Source: Haemonchus contortus (Eukaryota; Nematoda; Chromadorea; Rhabditida; Trichostrongylidae). From it: DNA of 64,000 bases. A model generated the notes under the pieces. The model did not search any database, was not told the origin of the DNA, and saw only the letters and a program-made list of their open reading frames with translations. Shown here one piece after another: positions 55,990 to 64,000 of the stretch. Where the stretch lies: contig LS997567.1 of assembly GCA_000469685.2 (NCBI GenBank), forward strand, positions 6,031,374 through 6,095,373. The letters are read 5' to 3'. Each line of letters begins with the position of its first letter. Position 1 is the stretch's first letter. The translations under genes were made by a program, and so were the position numbers.

Positions 55990-56305
55990 GCGCAGGGCTG
56001 AAGTGCTTTAATGGCAAGTGACGCACTGTCACACACGCATGGTCACGGGTTCAAATCATGAACTAATATCCGCCTATGCCAACTAAGCCTTCCATCTCTC
56101 CGTGGTCGGTTAATTGGTACTAGATTCGTCTGAGGGGATAAAAGCACTGACTTGTACGTCGGCTGACCATCGCAAGTCATTGTATAGGCCACATACACAT
56201 TCAAACACCACAAGGATTCCGTGTGGAAGTTGAATGCGGGGCGCATTTTTCGGAAGGATTGATTCATGTCCAGAGTCTTTTCCTTAATCCTTTCGTTTCA
56301 AGAAG
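55990..56305 (+). repeat. tRNA-derived SINE, well kept
   Basis: GAAGTGCTTTAATGGCAAGT, GACGCACTGTCACACACGCA, TGGTCACGGGTTCAAATCAT (B box), GCCAACTAAGCCTTCCATCT, GGTTAATTGGTACTAGATTC, AAAAGCACTGACTTGTACGT, CATTGTATAGGCCACATACA, GTTGAATGCGGGGCGCAT, then a GGATTGATTCATGTCCAGAG tail with CCTTAATCCTT. Confidence 0.9.
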
Positions 56306-56867
56306 GACCTAATAGAATGTCAAAGCAAACCCAGCACTTTTCATGAATCATCTTTGGTGCCTTATACTTCTCGAGAACACTGCGATTAAAATGTATCTCA
56401 TCGTCAAACAAACCTGTTCTGTTCTGAGAAAACGTCGTTTATTCATTTTTGCACTTTTGCAAAACTTGCAATATTTGCATTGCACGATTGACAGCTGAAA
56501 AGATGGTAATTATTAGCTGCAATATTGGGCAAGTTTGCAGAGCACTACTTCACTTCAATAATTGCTCAAAAAAGCCGTGGTTTTTGGGCATTTATTCAAG
56601 TGCAGTAGTGACCAACCTGGGCAAAGTTTCAAAAAAAAATCATCCCGAACAAATTCAAGTCTATGAAGAATTGACTTTTGTTATAAACTGGTAATGATTT
56701 CTCACTGATCTAATGGCCGTCATTCTCAACTTCAGTCCTACAATAAAAAGCATCAATCACTGGTATTGCTTTTTGTGCATCAGAATATTAGATTCCTTTA
56801 AAGAAGTGTAAAAATAGTTTTTCACTTAAAATAGAAGGAGCTCTGGGTGTAAGGGCTAAAGTTGAAG

Positions 56868-57310
56868 GCACAGTTAGCGATAATAAGCTTCTGGGATTCC
56901 AAACAAGACTATCGAGCGTGCTAGATGGGACCTTTTGGGTCAAAAATTGCCTTTCTAGAGCGCTGTAGGGGTAAAAAGACCAGTCGCACAAAAATGGCCG
57001 AGTTCTGCCAGCCTTGTGTAGATTGTACCAATCAAAACGGCGCATATGTGTTGGACCTTTGAACAGCTGATAGTCCCGTCTGATACGAGAATTTGATTCT
57101 GTGGTTCTTAATAATCCACATCATCCTGATTCACTATTATCTCGATTCATCAATGAAAAAAATTCGCTACATCTACTCCCGTGATGTCAGAGGAAGTGAA
57201 ATTTTGCCCTTTTTCGCCTACTGTAGTCAGCTCCTTACGCAACTTCACGCTGAAATCTCGTCCGAACACTACTTTCAAACCACTTCCGTCACCACAACCT
57301 TAACCCATCA
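56868..57310 (+). repeat. MITE-family copy with left end
   Basis: Begins GAAGGCACAGTTAGCGATAA, matching the left TIR at 50351. It goes on through TAGTCAGCTCCTTACGCAAC and CTGAAATCTCGTCCGAACAC, shared with 1047-1470 and 6576-6945. No clear right end. Confidence 0.5.
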
Positions 57311-58878
57311 CTTTAACTAGTCTCAAGGAGCCTTGTATTCCGCTAATTCCGCGGATTTTCTCTCTCTCCACCTTCAATGCAATCGTCTGCATCAGCACTT
57401 TAGGTTTTCTCTCTAAATTCTTTTATGCATACATGTAAGTTTACACACGAGATAGGTGGAAAGGTAAAAACTGTGTCTCGACACTCTGAAGGACATTGGA
57501 GTGATATGAGCATCGAAAAATTGGCAGTAACCCTACAAAATGTATAAACCGTAGGATAGGCTACGTAAAAAAGCTTGCAATCCTCTACTTTCACGATGAG
57601 GGAAGTATCACAGTAAAGTAAAGTATCACAGGAGTCATCTGTAACTTAAGGAACAGTTTTTTTGTTGATCAAGAACTCAAAAACATTTTCGAACCCTCTT
57701 TTTTAACGTCGAAACTATATAGAAGTTCGAATTAGTAGTGCAGATTCTTGTATTGTAAAAAAGTATAAGTCCATCACCCCCATTCCTCTGTTGTAAGAAA
57801 TAGGCTTGTCCAAATGTTTCATGTTTCCCAGCTAGTAGACCAGTCGATACCCTATTTATTATTATTGTTGTTTTAAGAAGGAACCCCCTGATGGAGAGGA
57901 ATGGGTTTATTCCCAATCATGAAAATTACCCAGAACGCAATTTCGGGAATTTCCATGAATATCGGTTCTTTCTCGGATATTTTGGTTGTGCACGTTGCCA
58001 TGTAGGCATAAGAGGAGGCAGCAATCGTTCAATGCGTTTCTTAAGAAGTTTAATTTCACCAGAAGACGGATACGAAAAAAGCTTCATTTCGCGGTTCCAG
58101 AGAATGTTTCGTTCTTGTTGCATTCTTGAACCTCGCCCGGCATCGAACTACCATGCATGAGTAATGCCCATGGTCTCGAGTATATCATCGCCACTCTGGC
58201 CTGGTCTATAAGAAGCTCAGGCGGAAGTAAAGAGAACCTAAGTAAACAAGCATTCTCTGCAGAAACAATAGCAGGACGTTCTGGTCAGTCCAGTCAATTG
58301 ATACCCAGCTCATTTACAGAGATAGAATACCTACTTCAACGCCTTCCTTGGCTTGTACATAGGCCTCAGTAGGTGCCCTCATCAGAGGCAAGTGAATCAC
58401 GTGTACAATACATACAGGACGATTTCGGTTTTGCGGCAGCTCCTGAGTGCTCACTAATCTTCATTGTCAAGCTATACGTCCAAATTCGATCTAATTATTG
58501 TAGGCTTTACTATTTGACCTCGTACATCCCCAAGGCTTTGGTCTTTTGAAAATCCACGCCTCAAATGAGCATGCCCTTGAAACCAATCAAATGTCTGGTT
58601 GATGGTACTCCAGAGCAGAATGAATTCTCTCGTTTGAGCCAAGACAGGAATTAAGTCTGACTCTCGCAACGTTCTCGTATAACACGCTATCGAACAGAAG
58701 TAAGGTTGAAGATCGTCTGATGAGATAGAACTCAAGAGGTCTTCTCATCAGGATTACCCAAGAAGGAGTAGTATTTATTACAACTTCGTTGTAATATCGC
58801 TAAAAGTGAATTGATAAACGAGGTCCCGGTCCTGCTCTGATCCATTTGTTTGTTCTGGTTCATGCGTATTTCAGAATG
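57311..58878. other. No gene recognised
   Basis: Frames of 65-89 codons lie on both strands at 57891-58160 and 57926-58123, and one at 58472-58735. None resembles a family I know, and none has a convincing splice context. Confidence 0.4.
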
Positions 58879-59148
58879 AAGATAAGGTCTTCGGCTTCCT
58901 CTACTCCTTTATAAGGATGGGCATTCGACTTCATCCGGAATCTTAGGGGCTTAGGTTCGGTCTATACGAAGAAGTGTAGTGGTCAACCGATGTGCAAGTC
59001 AGCGTTTTTACCCTCCCAGGCGAGTCTTCTACCAATCGATACGACCTCAGAGGGTTTGGTTGTCGGAATGGCTATCTATTCGGGCTTCAATCTCCGGACT
59101 ACTCGTGTATGATGGTTCGCCTTTCACCACTACACCACCTCCGCCCGG
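58879..59148 (-). repeat. tRNA-derived SINE
   Basis: Minus strand: GGGCGGAGGTGGTGTAGTGG, a degraded B box, TACCAATCG-type centre (rc of TCTACCAATCGATACGACCT), AAAACGCTGACTTGCACAT, GGTTGACCACTACACTT, GAATGCCCATCC and a GAAGACCTTATC tail. Confidence 0.8.
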
Positions 59149-61987
59149 CACCCTAACCAGAAGTCAGGAGTGGGTGCACTGAGACATGTCTCTGCAGCCC
59201 TTCTTGGGCACCACGTAGCCCTTTCGGACTCTCTTCTGATTGTATGGTATTCAAGTTGTTAATTTATTTATTCGTTTATGTGTGCATTAGTGAGCGCGCT
59301 AAATAATGACAAAACAAGATAAAACTTCTACCTAGTGAAAATTAGAAAGACAAAAATAAATAGAAAAAAATAGAAGAGAATCCCCTTCATTGGGCTGTAA
59401 AATCAGTCTCTTTCTCAGACGTTTGAAGCCCTCCCAACTTCAGTCGTCTCCTTATAATACGAACGAACCTCGTTCCCATGACCTTTACTTATCGAAGCAA
59501 ATCATTTTGTTTTTAGAGAGCCTTACTTGACCTTAGATTTTGAAGACCCCCATATTTCACCTTATTCTGGTGAACAGTCTTCAAATGAACACTTCCATCA
59601 TTGAAGTTGTAGTTCTTGGCTTGACCGTCAAGAACTACAGCTTCAATGAAGGGAGTGTTCATTTGTAACGTTTACACATAAGGTCAATGACATGTTTACA
59701 ATGAGAGCAGTTCCCGTTTCCATAGATAGACTTACTTGAATTCCATCTATTCCCTTTTGGAAAGATGGAAGCTCATCCATAGATACACACCGGTCCTGAT
59801 CAGTGGTACAAATCTCTAGGAGCATGAACTAGTGAGCAGACAACTGAACAGCGGACCACAACTTGTATTCCCTCGTAAAGCAGATAATCACTAGTTATGG
59901 TTAATATTATCATGATTTTTATTTTTAATAGATAAACGGTAGGATGTGGAATGTTCAAAAAAAGCGAGAAATTCCGATAGGAAAAGCGGTACTATAGTTG
60001 AAGTCTTTTGTCTAGCCTTCATAAGCCCCTAGAACCCGAAATCGCCTTAACCCTTCCCTAAAACCAAAAACATCTACAACCTTTTCCGCTTTTTCCGGGA
60101 AAAATGGTAGAAAATGATGTATTCAGAGAAAGGAAGGTCTCACTTATTATACATTCTATGATTTCTTCGAAGGAGCATTCACCCTGCTTCTTCTTTATTT
60201 ACCTTATTAATCACGATTATTTTGATTATTTTCTGTCACCTATGAATGATTCTAAGATCGGTATTTGATACGTTTCTAGTTAGCTATCAAAGGTACTAAA
60301 AGGGAAGTATGGTTCCATGGGTATAGCTGTTGCTCCGTGCATTCCGCAATCATAAGCGCTACTGTTTTTGTTGGCTCTCAATCTCTCCATGACAAACAAT
60401 TAGGCCAGATTCAGCTATTATGCACACAGGCTCATTTGAGAAGAGAAACGTACATATGAGAGCTCAGTTGCACAGTTTCAAATGTCCAAAACAACCACGT
60501 TGGTGGATGACTCAAATTTGTTTTTGAGACCATAGCCAGTATGTTAAGGAATTACTCGGCTGCCGGCTTCGGCGTCTAGACTTCGGGCTTTGCGTAGCCC
60601 CACGTTCGGCTAGCAAGAGCTTGGTATCCAAAAAATTTGGTGGTATTATGTGAAACTATTTATCACTTTCAACAGCCTGGCTTTCCGAGCGATCGCCTCT
60701 TTCGAAGGCTCAAACATAAGTCAAGATGAGCTGTACAGTGGGAAAAACGCTCAGCCTCATCCAGCTAATCCGACGACTTGTTCGAAACCAAGTGAAAAAC
60801 TGCGAACAACTTGGAAGACGGCCCGCCAGGGTCTGAACAAATCGGCTGCCACCGCAGGCGATTTTGTCCAGATGCTGATGAGATTCCCCCTCCTCAGGTT
60901 TCAAAGCAGATCATCCTCACTCGGACAAAAGGTTCCTATGCTGACCTGTGAACTTCACTAATCTAAATGCCGAAAACCCGAACCTAACTAAATCCGTAGT
61001 CTCCGTAACCTTACTGGAATAACAATTTCGCCTTAAAAATTGTCTAGGAAGCTCAGTCTAGGTGGAATCTGCTTTATAGTCGAAGAGGGGCTTTGAGAGG
61101 TAGATGAAATCCGAATACGTCTACCTTCGCCGCAACAGCCGCAACAGGAAGGACAGGAATTAGCCTGATGAGTCCGCACCTTCTTGACTGCGTTCCCCAC
61201 CCCCCCCCCCCTCCCACCTCCCAATCAAGTATGAATCATTTACCCAATGGGCCGACTTTTTCCAAATTTCATGCTTATCGCTTACTGCATGCACATCTCT
61301 ATCAGACAAGTTTGTTGAAGGGCATGCCCTTTCAGCATGTTCGCCTTTCTCACCCAAAATCCTGAGAACGTACCAGATTCCAGATTGTGCACCCGATCCC
61401 TCTTATCAAGTATTCCCATTAACTAGTTATGGCTCCAGGCTCTGTGGTCAGTTTCGTTGTCAACGTCAGCACTTATTCATTACTTTCTCTGTAAAAACTT
61501 GCCAGGTACATGTGTACGTACTACAATTCGGTCGCATTGCTCAGTTTTCAGGAATGGCGGACATAGGTAATATTTTAAAATAATGGATTATGCTACAAAC
61601 TGAGGATACATTCAACTTTTGTCGTGATGGGCATAAAAAACATTCCGAACGAGCTCGAGGCCAATTGGAAAATCAGATTGAACTCGAATTTTTCAGGAAA
61701 TTCAGTAGGGATTTTTTCAGAACAATGCTACAATTTAATTGGCAATCCAAGGTTGGGACGTAAGCAAAAGTGCAATGAGGCTTGCAATGGGCTACAGATT
61801 AATCGGTTTCTTTGTACCCCATACAGATGGTCATTTGGTCCAGTTGCTTCAGTCCCAAGTTAAGCTGGGTGGGGAAGTTCGCTGGGTTGCTACTTACAGC
61901 TGTAACATAAGCAATATCGTTTTTTCGCTACATCACCTTCTTAAAACTTCTCTGACTTTAACTAGCCTTCTTGACATTGGGAATAGG
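59149..61987. other. No gene recognised apart from the hairpin at 59582-59665
   Basis: The 103-codon frame at 60650-60961 and the frames around the C-rich run at 61200-61213 show no family features. A poly-C/poly-G block explains several apparent open frames there. Confidence 0.4.
59582..59665. ncRNA. Long hairpin (37-bp stem, 10-nt loop); miRNA-precursor-like or palindromic remnant
   Basis: CAAATGAACACTTCCATCA...AGTTCTTG (59582-59618) pairs with CAAGAACTACAGCTTC...GTTCATTTG (59629-59665) across the loop GCTTGACCGT. As RNA from the plus strand only one A-A mismatch and two G-U pairs occur. Size and shape fit a miRNA precursor, but near-perfect arms also fit a small inverted-repeat element. 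No known miRNA seed was recognised. Confidence 0.35.
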
Positions 61988-62282
61988 CCAAGGTGGTGTA
62001 GTGACAAGTGGCGCACTATTACACACGCATGGTCACTGGTTTGAATCCCGGACTGATATCCGTCTAAACAAACCGAGCTTTTCTTACCTCCGAAGTCAAT
62101 TAATTGGTACCAGGTTCGTCTGGGAGGATAGAAGCACGGACTTCTGCATCGGCTGGCCATAGCAAGTCATTGTATAGGCCACATACGCATTCAAATGCCA
62201 CTATGCTTTCGAATGGAAGTCGAAGGCCGGGTTGCATCCTTCCGACGCGACTGATTTACGCCCATACTCTATCGCTTTTGTA
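61988..62282 (+). repeat. tRNA-derived SINE, one of the best kept copies
   Basis: AGGTGGTGTAGTGACAAGTG, GCGCACTATTACACACGCAT, GGTCACTGGTTTGAATCCCG (B box), GACTGATATCCGTCTAAAC, AATTAATTGGTACCAGGTTC, GTCTGGGAGGATAGAAGCAC, CATTGTATAGGCCACATACG, GAATGGAAGTCGAAGG and a GACTGATTTACGCC tail. Confidence 0.9.
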
Positions 62283-62643
62283 CATCGCAAGAAATGAACC
62301 AGTAATGTACCACTGATTTGGCCACTTTTTCTAATCATGGTTTTCCTTCCTAAAATTTGTCCTCGAAGGTACTTAGGCCGTCCTAGAACTCTCTTTTCGG
62401 ATGTGTTCTAATATTTATGATATGATTCGAATATGATTGAAGTCAGGCTTCAGGCCACCCTTTTGAAGTGAGCAGTCGGTTGAAACCAGTTTATAACTTG
62501 TTTTTCACTGAATAACTTCCGAAATCAATCATTGATGAAATCGTCTTCCCGTATCTTCTTGACATTGTTCTACAACTTCTTGCATGCCTCTTCGATGAAA
62601 TTTCAATACACGTCGTCATACTTTAGCAGCAAACGTTTGAAAA

Positions 62644-63015
62644 TTGATTGAAAAAATCAAACAATTCAAGAGGGCTGGATGGAATGGTGGACTATTCACT
62701 GTTAGTAAAACCTTTGATAGAAATATTGGCCGAGTTGTCACTACAAGATATATTGCAAAGTATTACAGGGATAGGGTGATATTAGGGCGTCCTATTCGTG
62801 ATAAGGTGATATTAGGGCGTCCTATTCGTAAACTTAAGTGTCCAAATCATGACTACTCCGGAAGTGCAGATGAATACCTTTCGAACGATGTACACCGTGT
62901 TCTGAATGATTGCGATCCTAAGAATTTTGACTTGAAAAAATTCAAGCTGATATATTCAAGAAAAATTATAAAACTTCAGCAGCCCATTCATCTGAAAAGG
63001 CGAGTTACAGAGTAA
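62644..63015 (+). CDS. Unrecognised basic protein frame, 123 codons, possible exon or element remnant
   Basis: An open frame rich in Lys, Arg, Ile and Tyr with a clean stop. It contains VILGRPIRDK immediately followed by VILGRPIRK, caused by a 30-bp in-frame duplication at 62775-62829. A central CPNHDYSG is followed by a charged C-terminal part (DPKNFDLKKFKLIYSRKIIK). I do not recognise the family. No convincing acceptor or donor delimits it and no neighbour informs it, so it may be chance or a relic of a mobile element. Confidence 0.25.
   Translation: MIEKIKQFKRAGWNGGLFTVSKTFDRNIGRVVTTRYIAKYYRDRVILGRPIRDKVILGRPIRKLKCPNHDYSGSADEYLSNDVHRVLNDCDPKNFDLKKFKLIYSRKIIKLQQPIHLKRRVTE
62775..62829. repeat. 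30-bp tandem duplication (25-bp perfect core)
   Basis: GGTGATATTAGGGCGTCCTA followed by TTCGT at 62775-62799 and again at 62805-62829, identical. The period of 30 keeps the reading frame around it open. Confidence 0.95.
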
Positions 63016-63224
63016 TTTGATTTTATAGCAATCTGATTGTCTGGCTCGACAGGATTCCTAGGACAGCGAAAATCAATAAAAGATCGGTTTCACCACAAGC
63101 TGATAATATCGCTGGGGTTCACGGGGTGTTCGTCCTAGCTGTGAAAATTCTGGGTAGCAAATATTATATTTATAATCGCCCTACTGATATGGAAATCTTC
63201 CAAGGGTCCAGACTTATGATTAGG

Positions 63225-63541
63225 ATGAAGGATGAAGGGTAAAGTCTGGGGGTGTTAATCAGTCCATATGAGGGAGGTGCCCCTGCATTCGACTTACATT
63301 CAGAATCGTAGTAGCGTATTGAATGCGTATGTGGCCTCTACAAGGACTTGCGGTGGTCAGCCAATGTTAAAGTGAGTGTACTTTTATCCTCCCGGACGGA
63401 ACTGGTATCAATTAATCGACCCCGATGGGATAGAAGGCCGGGTGGTCTAGGCGGGTATCGTTCAGGATTCGAACTCATGATGTGGGGTTGAATCCTGGAA
63501 CGTTTGGTAGAGCGCCACTTGCCACTACACCACTCCGCCCG
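63225..63541 (-). repeat. tRNA-derived SINE with extra 5' segment
   Basis: Minus strand: GGGCGGAGTGGTGTAGTGGC (A box), GGCGCTCTACCAAACGTTCC (unlike other copies), a GATTCAACC then GAGTTCGAATCCTGAACG (B box), GGCCTTCTATCCCATCGGGG, AATTGATACCAGTTCCG, GGCCACATACGCATTCAATA, GAATGTAAGTCGAATGCAGG and a GATTAACACC...ACTTTACCCTTCATCC tail. Confidence 0.85.
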
Positions 63542-64000
63542 GACTTACATTATACATATTACAACTATTAAAGATTTTCAAAACGTAGCTATCTATCAAG
63601 TAAATGGATTGGATAATCTGTAACTTCGGATTTGAGTAATTTTCGCCTGCTGAAACACCCTCTTCGCAAGCAGAGAATTCATCCTTGACTATTAGTACTA
63701 CTAAAACAAAATGTGTTCTTTTTCTTTAAATCAAATTAAAACATTTTCAAGTGATCTACCATCTTATTCGAAATGGTGACTATTTAAGAAGATTTTTGGC
63801 TCGGAAAAAAAACATTATTACTAATGTAACAACGTAGTAATTACTCTACTGCCATACCAATCTTGATACTGTTCTGTTCAAGAGTAAACACTTCTCAGTT
63901 ATACATGGGGTGTCGTCCGCACGAACTTGCATAATAAATTCAAAACAGCAACGTTGACAGGACTCGACTGCATAACAAATCCGTCCGAGGCTCGCCCCAT

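Noticed and set aside
1..64000. CRISPR arrays, rRNA, bacterial operons or riboswitches
   Set aside because: No regularly spaced identical repeats, no rRNA sequence; gene structure is that of a nematode nuclear genome.

Overview
The window looks like nuclear DNA of a parasitic strongylid (hookworm-like) nematode. Protein-coding exons are short and split by introns that run from about 60 bp to over 5 kb. Splice sites are of nematode type (pyrimidine-rich tract then TTTCAG or TTGCAG; GTAAG donors). Two genes have an unpaired splice acceptor two or three bases before the start ATG, as expected for spliced-leader trans-splicing. The gene content also fits: a single-domain CAP/SCP secreted protein, a nematode srab-class chemoreceptor and a SCHIP1 homologue. 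All calls were made by eye from the sequence; no search was run.

Layout. 238-4659 (minus): a complete seven-exon gene for a secreted CAP (ASP / venom-allergen-like) protein of 258 residues. 7502-24872 (minus): a twelve-exon gene for a 548-residue schwannomin-interacting protein 1 (SCHIP1) homologue, whose long introns hold a dead Tc1-type transposon (8624-10192), SINEs and MITE pieces. 25.0-45.3 kb: a long stretch with no gene I can support. It holds several SINE copies, the 3' end of an RTE-like retrotransposon (41.9-42.7 kb) and a palindromic element (42868-43145). 45334-53920 (plus): a complete nine-exon srab-class seven-transmembrane chemoreceptor gene of 378 residues; each of its six introns longer than 500 bp carries recognisable transposon-derived sequence, while the two introns below 100 and 350 bp carry none that I see. 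54-64 kb: no supportable gene; SINEs, a CGGT/GCGA palindrome, a long hairpin and one unrecognised 123-codon reading frame.

In each of the three genes every intron phase agrees across all exons and the total coding length is a multiple of three, so they appear intact. They have no evident functional link and do not look like an operon.

The repeat content is the most unusual part. One tRNA-derived SINE family with A and B boxes has about 15 copies. Several unrelated foldback families are present. Two foldbacks, 42868-43145 and 53028-53346, share one design: 12-bp target duplications, about 100-bp arms, an unpaired tail of about 45 nt on the same side, and in both arms a hammerhead-ribozyme-like core of the type known from Penelope-like retroelements. 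One of them sits inside an older RTE fragment within a chemoreceptor intron. I regard this pair as the best candidate for something not previously described.
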